Source: Methanobrevibacter sp. V74 (GTDB lineage: Archaea; Methanobacteriota; Methanobacteria; Methanobacteriales; Methanobacteriaceae). Taken from it: a DNA stretch of 64,000 bases. Location: NCBI RefSeq assembly GCF_963082495.1, contig NZ_CAUJAN010000001.1, forward strand, positions 186,001-250,000. Direction: 5' to 3'. The position numbers were made by a program, and so were the translations under genes. This document shows positions 18,785-27,426 of the stretch, one piece after another (within the stretch, counting starts at the first letter, position 1; each line of letters begins with the position of its first letter). Under the pieces are notes generated by a model. It did not search any database and had not been told where the DNA came from. It saw only the letters and a list, made by a program, of their open reading frames with translations.

Positions 18785-19708
18785 ATGATAATTAACACAG
18801 GTTCCAGAACCGATATTCCCGCTTTTTTTAGTAAATGGTTTTATAACAGGATTAGTGAAGGATTTGTTTGCACCCGCAATCCTTATAATGATGACATTTA
18901 TAAATATCCGCTGGATCCTAAAATAATTGACTGCTTATGCTTTTGCAGTAAAAATCCAAAACCTATGCTTAATGATTTGGATAATCTTGATGATTTCAAT
19001 CAGTTCTGGTTTGTAACTATTAATCCTTATGATAAAGACGTTGAAGTTAATGTCCCTAATTTTAAAAATGTTATTAAATCTTTTAAAAGGTTATCGGACT
19101 ATTTGGGAATTAATAATGTGTCTTGGAGATATGATCCTATTTTTATTTCAGAAAAATATGATTTAGATTTTCATATTGAAATGTTCACTAAAATTGCACA
19201 TGAACTTAGAGGTTACACTACTGACTGCACAATCAGTTTCATTGATTTGTATCGGAAGGTTTTAAGAAATTTTCCAGATGCGGTGGATGTTGCAACTGAA
19301 GAGAGATTAATTATTGGCAGTGAATTTTCAAAAGTTGCGAATGACTGCAATATTAAGATGAAAACTTGTGTTGAAGGAACTCTTCTAGATAAATTTGGTT
19401 TTGATTCAAGTGGATGTATGACTCAAAATGTGATTGAGAAAGCTATTGGTAAAAATTTAAAAATCCCTAAAGGAAAATATAGGATCCGTGAATGTGATTG
19501 TATATTTGGGAGGGATATTGGAGCATACAATACCTGCCTTCATGGATGCAAGTATTGTTATGCAACCGTAAATCCAAAACGGGCTCAGAAGAACTATAAG
19601 CTACATAACTCATGCTCTCCACTTTTGATTGGCAATATTAAGGATAGTGATATTGTGAAAGAAGTTAGGGAGCCAAGTTATATAGATACTCAACAAAAAC
19701 TACTTTAA
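18785..19708 (+). CDS. DUF1848 family protein
   Basis: A 307-residue protein. The start INTGSRTDIPAFFSKWFYNRI, the central WRYDPIF segment and the C-terminal cysteines (CDCIFGRDIGAYNTC, then CKYCYA) are the pattern I know as DUF1848, a family with a possible iron-sulfur centre and unknown function. The Cx2CxYC-like motif at the end resembles a radical SAM cluster motif but is at the wrong end. Start follows only 24 bases after the thiolase stop with no clear ribosome site. A 50-residue copy of its C-terminal end, diverged, occurs at 23263-23412. Confidence 0.75.
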   Translation: MIINTGSRTDIPAFFSKWFYNRISEGFVCTRNPYNDDIYKYPLDPKIIDCLCFCSKNPKPMLNDLDNLDDFNQFWFVTINPYDKDVEVNVPNFKNVIKSFKRLSDYLGINNVSWRYDPIFISEKYDLDFHIEMFTKIAHELRGYTTDCTISFIDLYRKVLRNFPDAVDVATEERLIIGSEFSKVANDCNIKMKTCVEGTLLDKFGFDSSGCMTQNVIEKAIGKNLKIPKGKYRIRECDCIFGRDIGAYNTCLHGCKYCYATVNPKRAQKNYKLHNSCSPLLIGNIKDSDIVKEVREPSYIDTQQKLL

Positions 19709-19748
19709 ATGCTCTTTTTTTAAACATGCTCAATTAAATATGCATTAT

Positions 19749-20792
19749 TTATTTTCCCTCTAGTCGTTTTATATCTAAAATCATTTGATCAAAGTCAGAA
19801 ATGAAGTTCTTATCTTGTACAACTCGGAATTTTTCATATTTTTCAAGAACATGTTCTCTGGCTTCTTCGGCAGAGATTTTACCTTTGTCAACTAGGATTG
19901 GCAGCCTTCGAAGTTTAAGGTAATCATCCAGCAGTTCCTTCCAATCCTTCATGCCCATTGGGATTCTATCTTCTGCACGTGATTCAGCTAAATTTAAAAA
20001 ACCTTCTACTAAACTGTTTAATCTAGATAATTCCTTCTGATTTAGATAATTTTTTGATATGACTACATCACTTTGGAGTATTTTTCCATTTGGTGCTTTT
20101 TTCCAAGTTGTCAATCCCATATGCGTTTTTTCAATATCGCTTCGTGTTTCTATGATTTCAGCAGCAGTATGGTTGCTTATTGCATATATCAGTTTGTTCT
20201 GCACTGTAGCAAAGAATTCTTTTGTGATATCTGCATTTTTGTCATAATCAAAACTTGTTGCATAAATGTCAGTGATTTTTTGATTGAATCTTCTCTCTGA
20301 AGCCCTTATCTCACGAATTGTTTCTAATAATTCATCAAAATAGTCTTCTGTAAATCTTCCACCTTTTTTCAGAAGTTCTTTATCTATGACAAATCCTTTT
20401 ACCATATATTCCTTTAAAATTTTATTGGCCCAACGACGAAACTGGGTTGCTTCTTTACTGTTGATTCTATATCCTATTGATATGATTGCATCAAGATTAT
20501 ACCATTTTTGGGGCCTACCTCGATTATTTGATTTTTTTAAGGATTTCTTAATAAAATCAGAATTATCTTTAAAAAGGTCTTTAGAAGATATGCTTACTTC
20601 TTTTTCATTTAGCTCACCTTCCTGAATGATATTTGAGAAATGCATTGAAATATTGGCGGAAGTTGTTCCAAATATTTCTGCTATGACTTTTTGACTTGAC
20701 CATAATGTTTCGTTACCAATTATGAATTCAGCTTCTATATCGTTCTGTTCACTTTTGTATAATAACTTTTCAATAAGTTTGAATTCTGGCAT
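19749..20792 (-). CDS. RhuM family protein (virulence RhuM-like, DNA-binding)
   Basis: A 347-residue protein with the typical N-terminal segment (LWSSQKVIAEIFGTTSANISMHFSNI), a helix-turn-helix-like stretch, then RGRPQKWYNLDAIISIGYRINS and ATQFRRWANKILKEYMVKGFVID, which are the signatures of the RhuM family. The function is unknown. The family is spread on mobile islands of bacteria and archaea and is often near restriction or toxin genes. GGAGGACATGT before the ATG gives a strong start. A minus-strand TATA (CATATATAAAAC) lies about 50-60 bases upstream; a group II intron begins 96 bases upstream of its start. Confidence 0.85.
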   Translation of the reverse strand: MPEFKLIEKLLYKSEQNDIEAEFIIGNETLWSSQKVIAEIFGTTSANISMHFSNIIQEGELNEKEVSISSKDLFKDNSDFIKKSLKKSNNRGRPQKWYNLDAIISIGYRINSKEATQFRRWANKILKEYMVKGFVIDKELLKKGGRFTEDYFDELLETIREIRASERRFNQKITDIYATSFDYDKNADITKEFFATVQNKLIYAISNHTAAEIIETRSDIEKTHMGLTTWKKAPNGKILQSDVVISKNYLNQKELSRLNSLVEGFLNLAESRAEDRIPMGMKDWKELLDDYLKLRRLPILVDKGKISAEEAREHVLEKYEKFRVVQDKNFISDFDQMILDIKRLEGK

Positions 20793-20874
20793 ACATGTCC
20801 TCCTTGGTTTAATTTAAAAATTATATGATTGGTTTTATATATGTTAATTATAATTATATCCCTTTTTGTAAGAG

Positions 20875-20888
20875 CATTTGATAAGTAA
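20875..20888 (+). promoter_or_regulatory. Intron target site, copy 1 (IBS2 and IBS1)
   Basis: CATTTG (20875-20880, IBS2) and AAGTAA (20883-20888, IBS1), separated by AT, end exactly at the GTGCG start of the intron. Both are complementary to segments inside the intron (CAAATG at 21125-21130 and TTACTT at 21197-21202), as expected for base-pairing to the 5' exon. Confidence 0.65.
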
Positions 20889-21523
20889 GTGCGACGGGAT
20901 AGGGTCTCCTTTTTCCCTACTCTTGTATCAGTGAGACACTTCTTGTATGAAGTTGTTTTAATCCCTGTTGTGTTGGGATTTCCTCCTGTGAAATTCTTAG
21001 CTTGGTAACGAGCCTAAGAAGTTGCATGAGCAAAATGTCTAATGAAACACTAGTATCCAGTGTTGTCAGGGCTAGAGGAAGAATAAGAATGGTTAATTAA
21101 AGTGAACGAATGCAAGCATCGTGACAAATGACGATAGGTAGGATACAAAGCACTATAAAGAGTGCTACTATCGATTGCAATTAGGAAATAAGTACTTTAC
21201 TTATGCTTATAACGCACAACCCGTAGAATTGCCGGTGTAAAGTTCGGACCTTACCTTATTCGTATCTGATGGGAGATTAACCCGGTAAGCCATTTGAAGT
21301 CCTAAAAGAAGACTCTTTTTTTTTAGGTAAGCGGATTGCGAATGAAGTGGAATTCTTCAGGTGGTAGAGGATTTTGAAAAAAGCGAAAGCCGTTAATTAT
21401 CGAAAGATAGCAGGAAAACAGGGAAATTATTAACTGTGAACGGATACCTGCCCTTTTGTGGTAGGCATGGAAACATGGCTAACTTTCAAAGAGTAGACAA
21501 CGTGTAAATAAAACTATTAATGT

Positions 21524-23056
21524 TTGTTTGTTAAAAGGATGGTGATAAAGTTGAGTTATGCTCAAAACAACATTGTTTTAGAGTCCACAACATCATACGC
21601 TACGCTATGGTCTGATACTGATTGGAAGAAGACCTATAAGTATGTAAATAAACAAAGATTTAGGATATTTCGTGCCGAAAGTGAAGGTGATAGTCGAAAA
21701 GTTAGAGATTTACAGCGAATGTTAGTTCGTAGCCCTGCCGCATTAAAAGTAGCAATTAAAAGGGTTACACAGACAAATAAAGGTAAAAGAACTCCTGGTG
21801 TGGATAGATATCTTGCATTAAGCGATGCTGAACGAGGAAAATTGTTTATTAAGATAATAAATAGAAATATAAACAAACATAACCCCAAGCCTGTGTATAG
21901 GACTCAAATTCCGAAAAGTAATGGTAAAACTCGTTCTCTTGGTATTCCTACCATTATTGACAGAGTTTATCAGGAATTACTTCGTTTAGTCTTGGAGCCG
22001 CAATGGGAAGCTCGTTTTGAACCTATAAGTTATGGTTTTAGGCCTGCAAGACGAGTTCATGATGCAATGGAAAGAATTTTCCATGACATACATTATCGCA
22101 GATTCAATTATGTATTCGAGGGCGATTTCAAGGCATGCTTCGATACATTAAGCCATGAATTCATCATGGAACAATTAAAAGGATTTCCGTATGTCGGATT
22201 GGTTGAAAAGTTTCTTAAAGCTGGATATGTGGAAAATGGAGAATTTTTCTCCACCAATCAAGGAACTCCACAAGGAGGGTTGTTATCGCCATTGCTAGCA
22301 AATATTGCCTTACATGGATTAGAAAACTGTTTAAATATTTCATATTATGAATACCATAGCAGTAAAGGTTATATGACTTTTATTACTCGTGGAAAATATC
22401 GGGTTGTGAGGTATGCCGATGATTTTCTTATATTTGCAAGAAATAAGGAAGATATAGAAGCAATACCTAACATTCTTAAAGAATATTTGGATAGGAGAGG
22501 TTTAATCCTCTCTGAAGACAAAACTTGTTTCACAACCATCTTTAAAGGATTTGATTTCCTAGGTTTTAATGTTAAAATCGAAAGAGATAATAAATGCATT
22601 ATTAAACCATCAAAAGACTCTGTTAAAAAGGCTAAAGCCAAAATTAAAGATATCTTCGAATATGCTAAGGGACAGAATGTGGAATATCTCATTGATAAGT
22701 TAAACCCAGTGCTTGATGGCATTGCAGAATTTTGGAAACCTATGGCTTCTTCTAAAGCATTTTCAAATCTTGACAATTATATTTGGAAGAAAAATTGGAA
22801 ATTCCTAAATCATCTTCATCCTAATAAAAGTTCTGGTTGGATAGTTAATAAATATTTCCCCAGACCTGAGAAAGATGATGAACATCAAGATAAATGGATT
22901 TTAACTGACTCAAATACAGGTAAACAGTTGAATAAAATGTCATGGACTAATATTGAAAGGCATACAATGATTAAACATAACTATTCGCCTTTGGACAAAA
23001 GCAAATATGATTACTTTTACAAAAGAAGACTATCGACTGCAAATATTTTCAGATAA
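21524..23056 (+). CDS. ltrA: Group II intron reverse transcriptase/maturase, copy 1
   Basis: A 510-residue intron-encoded protein. It has reverse transcriptase blocks (IPKSNGKTRSLGIPTIIDRVYQ is the RT2-like segment, YGFRP, GTPQGGLLSPLLANI, and the catalytic YADDFLIF), then a maturase X region (WKKNWKFLNHLHPNK). I see no C-terminal HNH endonuclease cysteines. AAAAGGATGGTGATAAAGTTG lies at the front, so the ATG at 21524 or a TTG at 21551 may be used. It assists splicing and copies the intron into new sites matching its target. The protein is identical in sequence to that of copy 2. Confidence 0.92.
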   Translation: MFVKRMVIKLSYAQNNIVLESTTSYATLWSDTDWKKTYKYVNKQRFRIFRAESEGDSRKVRDLQRMLVRSPAALKVAIKRVTQTNKGKRTPGVDRYLALSDAERGKLFIKIINRNINKHNPKPVYRTQIPKSNGKTRSLGIPTIIDRVYQELLRLVLEPQWEARFEPISYGFRPARRVHDAMERIFHDIHYRRFNYVFEGDFKACFDTLSHEFIMEQLKGFPYVGLVEKFLKAGYVENGEFFSTNQGTPQGGLLSPLLANIALHGLENCLNISYYEYHSSKGYMTFITRGKYRVVRYADDFLIFARNKEDIEAIPNILKEYLDRRGLILSEDKTCFTTIFKGFDFLGFNVKIERDNKCIIKPSKDSVKKAKAKIKDIFEYAKGQNVEYLIDKLNPVLDGIAEFWKPMASSKAFSNLDNYIWKKNWKFLNHLHPNKSSGWIVNKYFPRPEKDDEHQDKWILTDSNTGKQLNKMSWTNIERHTMIKHNYSPLDKSKYDYFYKRRLSTANIFR

Positions 23057-23066
23057 AGGTCTATTT

Positions 23067-23100
23067 GAGCCGTATGTATCGAAAGATACACGTACGGTTC
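23067..23100 (+). ncRNA. Group II intron domain V (copy 1)
   Basis: This 34-base hairpin starts GAGCCGTATG, has a GAAA tetraloop and ends CGTACGGTTC. It contains the catalytic AGC triad near its 5' end. It is the most conserved part of group II ribozymes and confirms the element type. Confidence 0.9.
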
Positions 23101-23262
23101 TCGAGAGGGTGCGGATGAGTAATCATCCAATCCTATCTAACTATTTGTTCGATATATAAATAAATTCCAAAAAGTAATGGATAACTCTTATACTTTTAGG
23201 CATTGTTTGTTCGTATTATATGGAACAAGATTTGAATTTGAGGTAGATAATTTCTATACTTT

Positions 23263-23412
23263 TATGCAAACAGCAACATGAAACTGGTTAAAAAGAATCA
23301 GAAGTTGCATAATCCAAATTCTCCACTTTTAATTGGGGAGGTTAAAGATAGTGATTTTGTAAAGGAGATTTCTGAGCCTAGCTTTATTGATACTCAACAA
23401 AAATTAATATAA
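23263..23412 (+). pseudogene. 3' remnant of a second DUF1848 gene
   Basis: The frame reads YANSNMKLVKKNQKLHNPNS and continues to ...FIDTQQKLI before TAA at 23410-23412. This matches the last 50 residues of the intact DUF1848 protein at 18785-19708 (YATVNPKRAQKNYKLHNSCS ... YIDTQQKLL) with many substitutions. Upstream sequence does not continue the match. It is therefore an old, diverged copy whose 5' part was lost, possibly when the island was rearranged. The intron boundary lies 121 bases upstream. Confidence 0.8.
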
Positions 23413-23428
23413 AAAAAGCAAAGCAGGA

Positions 23429-23671
23429 TTATTCCGCGGTAACTTCAATAGTAAAAGTCATTGCTTCAAGAGTTTCGGTTTGACCAGATTTAATGGAGTA
23501 AATAGGTGAACCGTGTAAAATTAGATTATTGTTAACTTCTCTGATTTTGTTATCTTTTACTTCTTGCATGTGTGTTCCTTCATAAAAGAAACCTGCATTT
23601 GAGTCGCCTTCTAATTCGTATGAAATAACTTCGCCACTATTTTTGTTAGTTGCATTAATTTTTAAAATCAT
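23429..23671 (-). CDS. Small hypothetical protein, 80 residues
   Basis: MILKINATNKNSGEVISYEL begins a small, mildly acidic protein with no membrane segment and no cysteines. GGAGATTAAAACT before the ATG at 23671 fixes the start; a TTG-initiated frame at 23686 would swallow that site. It is followed on the same strand, 60 bases away in the opposite reading direction, by nothing related; the gene upstream on this strand is cobyric acid synthase, 97 bases away. Content with alternating hydrophobic residues suggests a beta-rich fold. I do not recognise the family. Confidence 0.6.
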   Translation of the reverse strand: MILKINATNKNSGEVISYELEGDSNAGFFYEGTHMQEVKDNKIREVNNNLILHGSPIYSIKSGQTETLEAMTFTIEVTAE

Positions 23672-23768
23672 AGTTTTAATCTCCAATTTTTGATAGTTAT
23701 TATTATGTTTGTTAATGTTTTTAAATAATGCGGTTTAAATTTAATAATAATGTATCAAATTCCGGATT

Positions 23769-25304
23769 TTACTCTTTTTTTGCAAATACTAAGTTATCAA
23801 TAATGTCCATATCTAAATTTTCTTCAACAATTTCGGCCAATCTATTTAGGGAATAGTCCTTTTGCGTTTCATATGGATCTTCACCATATTTGGCTTCAAG
23901 ACCTTTTTTAACCCGGATATAATTTAAAAACTCTCTTCTGAAATTGTAATTGTGGAATATTCCATGGAAATATGTTGCAAAGACATTGTCGTTAGATGCC
24001 CCATCGATTTTTCCGTTATCATTATTTCCCTGACCTTTTTCAATATTTAAAAGTGGTGTGGAATTTAAAAGTTTGCTGGTTCCTTCATGGATTTCATAGC
24101 CCCTTACCTCTTCGCCTACAATGTTTTTAAATATTTCACCTGCAAGTCCGTTGATGTCTTGAGGTATTGTTGCAATTGACTGTGTAACGATTTTTCCAGC
24201 TCTTGAAAAGCTTGATTCAATATCTAGGAGACTTAATCCATTTATTGTCCCATGACTGGACTCACGTTTATCTTCATCATTAATTACATTACCCAATATT
24301 TGCAGGCCGCCGCAAATTCCGATAATGGGAATTTCAGCTGATTTTTCAATTATTCTATCTGCAAGGCCGCTTTCACGAAGTGCATGCATATCCTCTGTTG
24401 AATTACGAGTACCTGGAATTAAAATAGCGTCAACATCTCCAATATCATCATTAATGCCAATCATTTTAAGGGAAACATCATCTTCATACTCAAACGGGTC
24501 GATGTCTGTGAAATTAGCTATTTTCGGAAGCCTTATTACTCCAATGGTAATTTCCCGATTCTCTGCAAATTCATGGGTTGTTAGGGATGCCGAATCCTCT
24601 TCTGGCAATTTTAAAGTTTCGTCATAGGGCAATACTCCTAAAACGGGTTCGCCAGTTATCTCTTCAATTCTATCAAGGCCAGGTTTTAGGATATCGAGGT
24701 TTCCTCTGAACTTATTGATTACGGTTGCTTTTAGGCGGGACCTGTCATAATCATCAAGCAATACATAAGTTCCGGCAATGGCTGCAAAAACCCCTCCCAT
24801 TTCAATATCTGCTATCAATATTACATTTGCATCAGCGAGGTGGGCTATTTCCATATTGGCTATATCTTGATCTCGCATATTAATTTCAGCAGGAGAACCG
24901 GCACCTTCAATGATTATAATGTCATATTCGTCTGATAAAATCTTAAAACTTTCTTTTATTGCATTAAGTGCCGTGTCATGGTATTTATGCTGGTAGTCAT
25001 AAAAGTTCATATCTCCAACGGATTTTCCCTGAATTATTACATTTGAAGTGAAATCTCCTTTTGGTTTTAATAAAACCGGATTCATATGTATACTTGGTTC
25101 AATCATTGCCGCTTCCGCTTGTAGCATTTGTGCTATGCCTATTTCTCCATTTTCTTTTGTGGTGTATGAGTTTAAAGACATATTTTGGGACTTGAAAGGT
25201 GCTACTTTATATCCTCTGTTTTTATAAATTCTACATAATGCTGCTACAAGCATACTTTTTCCGGCATTTGATGATGTTCCTTGAACCATGATACAGTTTG
25301 TCAT
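23769..25304 (-). CDS. cbiP: Cobyric acid synthase (cobalamin-type corrinoid amidation)
   Basis: A 511-residue enzyme that uses ATP and glutamine to amidate adenosyl-cobyrinic acid a,c-diamide at four side chains, giving cobyric acid for the corrinoids used by methyltransferases in methanogens. The N-terminal synthetase domain has QGTSSNAGKSMLVAALCRI as its P-loop. The C-terminal class I amidotransferase-like domain has PIIGICGGLQILGN with the nucleophilic Cys, and the His of YFHGIFHNYNFRREF. No strong ribosome site precedes the ATG, so the mRNA may be leaderless; TTTATAATA lies about 30 bases upstream on the minus strand. It is the only metabolic gene between the two introns. Confidence 0.93.
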   Translation of the reverse strand: MTNCIMVQGTSSNAGKSMLVAALCRIYKNRGYKVAPFKSQNMSLNSYTTKENGEIGIAQMLQAEAAMIEPSIHMNPVLLKPKGDFTSNVIIQGKSVGDMNFYDYQHKYHDTALNAIKESFKILSDEYDIIIIEGAGSPAEINMRDQDIANMEIAHLADANVILIADIEMGGVFAAIAGTYVLLDDYDRSRLKATVINKFRGNLDILKPGLDRIEEITGEPVLGVLPYDETLKLPEEDSASLTTHEFAENREITIGVIRLPKIANFTDIDPFEYEDDVSLKMIGINDDIGDVDAILIPGTRNSTEDMHALRESGLADRIIEKSAEIPIIGICGGLQILGNVINDEDKRESSHGTINGLSLLDIESSFSRAGKIVTQSIATIPQDINGLAGEIFKNIVGEEVRGYEIHEGTSKLLNSTPLLNIEKGQGNNDNGKIDGASNDNVFATYFHGIFHNYNFRREFLNYIRVKKGLEAKYGEDPYETQKDYSLNRLAEIVEENLDMDIIDNLVFAKKE

Positions 25305-25394
25305 GCATTAATATATTGAGTTGATATTATAAATAATTTAAAAATGAGAAAGTTTTAATCTTATTTGAAGTATGGATTTCGCATATTTTGGTGA

Positions 25395-25577
25395 ATGTCA
25401 ATAATTTTGGAATACAAAATCAGTAAACAAAACTATTTTCATGACACGTTAAAACAATTGTTGGAAATGGTACTCATTGAACGCATCAATCCTGAAGTCA
25501 AAACGGATATGGCCTATAAAGTAACAGAGAAAGATAAAAGAATACTGGGGGGAAATAAGTTACTTGCTCTCAATTAA
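25395..25577 (+). CDS. Short ORF, 60 residues, possible C-terminal scrap
   Basis: MSIILEYKISKQNYFHDTLK begins the frame, and it ends EKDKRILGGNKLLALN. The end resembles the last residues of amidohydrolase-type proteins (ILGGN followed by a Leu-rich tail), which would make it a 3' remnant, but the front does not match anything I know. GGTGA lies only 2 bases before the ATG. The call is weak. Confidence 0.25.
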   Translation: MSIILEYKISKQNYFHDTLKQLLEMVLIERINPEVKTDMAYKVTEKDKRILGGNKLLALN

Positions 25578-25627
25578 CATCCATCATCATTATTTAAAAC
25601 TTCTTTTCTGGAACGATTTGGCATATC

Positions 25628-25683
25628 TCAGTGAAAAACAAGATTGATTTGTGAAAAGGCGGCCGTTAATGTTAATGTCACCT
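25628..25683 (+). repeat. Imperfect direct repeat, left copy, beside the ATPase gene
   Basis: About 43 of 56 bases match 27354-27409, including GATTGATTTGT/AATTGATTTGT and the exact string GTTAATGTTAATGTCA. Weaker similarity extends upstream in both places (AACATCCATC, then TTCTG). The pair flanks the broken ATPase gene. Confidence 0.55.
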
Positions 25684-25816
25684 CATTAAATCAAATCTAA
25701 AAAAGTAGCTATTGAATTATCAACCTTATGTTAATGGAAACATAAAATTACTCCCAAAAACTATCTTATAAGTGAAATTAAAAACCATCAATCCAATATG
25801 ATTAAATTTGAAAATG

Positions 25817-25908
25817 ATAAAAAAGCACAAATTTATAGTGTAGAAAACCACAAAAATATAGTATAAAAAAGCACAAATTTATAGTGTAGAAAACCACAAA
25901 AATATAGT
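25817..25908 (+). repeat. Perfect tandem duplication, 2 x 46 bp, upstream of the ATPase gene
   Basis: Units 25817-25862 and 25863-25908 are identical. Each contains the short inverted pair GTG-TAGAAAAC-CAC and a TATA-like AAATATAGT. It ends 19 bases before the ATG of the ATPase pseudogene. It may be a duplicated promoter or operator. Confidence 0.75.
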
Positions 25909-25927
25909 TTAATGAGGTTGAAAAAAT

Positions 25928-27217
25928 ATGTCAGAAGTATATTACGAAAGAATACTGGATGAAACAATTGAAAAAAGACTTAAAATGGTGGGGGCAGTTG
26001 TTATTGAAGGTCCAAAATGGTGCGGTAAAACAACAACTGCAAAACAACATGCCAAAAGTATTTTACAACTACATGATCCAGACAATAGGCAGAACTATTT
26101 GGAGTTAGCTGAGATAATGCCTTCAAAATTATTAGAAGGTGAAAAACCTCGATTAATTGATGAATGGCAGGTCGCACCAGTATTGTGGGATGCTGTGAGA
26201 ACAAAAATAGATAATACTCCAGGATACGGTCAATTTATCCTAACAGGTTCAACAAGCATTAACAATGATGAGATTATGCATACAGGAACTGGACGCGTAA
26301 GCAGAATGACAATGCTGCCTATGAGTTTATATGAAAGCAAGGAATCTAACGGTAAAATATCCATTTTGGAATTATTCAAGAATCCTGACATGAACATTGA
26401 TGGAATTGAATCAGAATTAACAATTGAAGATTTGGCATTTGCAACCTGTAGAGGAGGATGGCCAGAAAGCATCATACAAACTGATAAGGAAGCACAGTTA
26501 TTTGTTGGTGAAAATTATGTGGATAATATTTGTAAATCAGACATATCCACAGTTGATAGAGTTAAAAGAGATCTAAACCGAGCTAAAAAAATATTAAGAT
26601 CATATGCATGAAACAATTCCACAGAAGCAACAAAACAAACCATTTTAAAAGATGTTAGGGGAAATTATCCCGACATGGCTTACTCCACATTGGACGATTA
26701 TCTAAAAGCACTATTCAAATTATTTGTCACAGTAGATATTCCTGCCTGGAATCCGAATATACGGTCAAAATCTGCAATAAAATCATCAGATAAACGAGAA
26801 TTCATCGACCCTTCAATAGCAACAACTCTGTTAAATTTAGACCCTGAGGGATTACTGTTCGACCTAGACACATTCGGACATATATTTGAAAACTTATGCA
26901 TGAGAGATTTATCCGCATACACTTCATCCATGGGAGGGCAAGTATTCTACTATAGAGACCGTTACGGCTTGGAATGTGATTGTGTATTAACTTTAAAAAA
27001 TAAAGATTATGCATTAATAGAATTTAAATTAGGAAGTACAAAAATCGAAAAAGGAGTAAAAAACTTATTAAAACTTGACAGTCTCATTAAAAAGACGATT
27101 TCTGAAACTGATTTATATATTAAAGAGCCAAAATTTTTAGCAGTGGTAACTGGAGGAAAATTTGCCAAAACAAGAGAAGATGGAGTAAAAGTCATTCCAA
27201 TAGGATGTTTAAGATAA
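25928..27217 (+). pseudogene. AAA ATPase of the DUF4143 type, interrupted by one in-frame TGA
   Basis: The frame is open from ATG at 25928 to TGA at 26609-26611 and then continues in the same frame to TAA at 27217, giving a would-be protein of about 429 residues. The first part has the P-loop EGPKWCGKTTTAKQH, RLIDEWQ (Walker B) and ILTGSTSI (sensor), the second part the DUF4143 region ending in an ECDCVL...ALIEFKLG element that looks like a PD-(D/E)xK nuclease core. The stop falls in RSYA*NNSTEAT where relatives have Arg, so a single base change explains it. Both halves may still be made, the second from the ATG at 26675, but no ribosome site supports that. Such ATPases are common in archaeal genomes with unclear roles. 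Confidence 0.85.
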
Positions 27218-27353
27218 AATCATAATAAAAAACATTTTGAAAATCCAAAATGTAAACTATACTCCGAAACTAACAGGAAACATAACATCCATCTTTTTCA
27301 TTGACGATTGTGTTCAACTATTCAAACTAATTTCTGAAAGGATTCATATACTC

Positions 27354-27409
27354 GCAGTAGAAAACAAAATTGATTTGTTAAATCCTTGCTGTTAATGTTA
27401 ATGTCAACT
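27354..27409 (+). repeat. Imperfect direct repeat, right copy, beside the ATPase gene
   Basis: Partner of 25628-25683. The copies lie 1726 bases apart and bracket the tandem repeat and ATPase pseudogene. They may be the shared 3' flanks of a once tandemly repeated ATPase gene. Confidence 0.55.
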
Positions 27410-27426
27410 CTTTTTATTTTATTTAA

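Larger units (their letters stand above)
20889..23141 (+). mobile_element. Group II intron, copy 1 (2253 bp)
   Basis: The element starts with the group II consensus GTGCG and ends after a 34-base domain V (23067-23100) and a short domain VI ending in CTATCTAAC. A ribozyme region of about 630 bases precedes the maturase ORF, which sits in domain IV. As read by eye, the whole element recurs at 28078-30330 with no difference found. It is inserted between the rhuM gene and a DUF1848 remnant and breaks no recognisable ORF. Near-identity of the two copies indicates recent movement by retrotransposition. Confidence 0.9.

Noticed and set aside
20889-23141. Reverse transcriptase as a retron or defence RT
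   Set aside because: Domain V hairpin, GTGCG start, maturase region and readable target site show a group II intron.
25817-25908. Tandem 46-bp units as a CRISPR array
   Set aside because: Only two units, directly adjoining, with no spacers and no cas genes in the window.
26609-26611. TGA inside the ATPase gene as selenocysteine
   Set aside because: No Cys or Sec is expected there in this family (Arg is), and no selenocysteine-type RNA element is seen near it.
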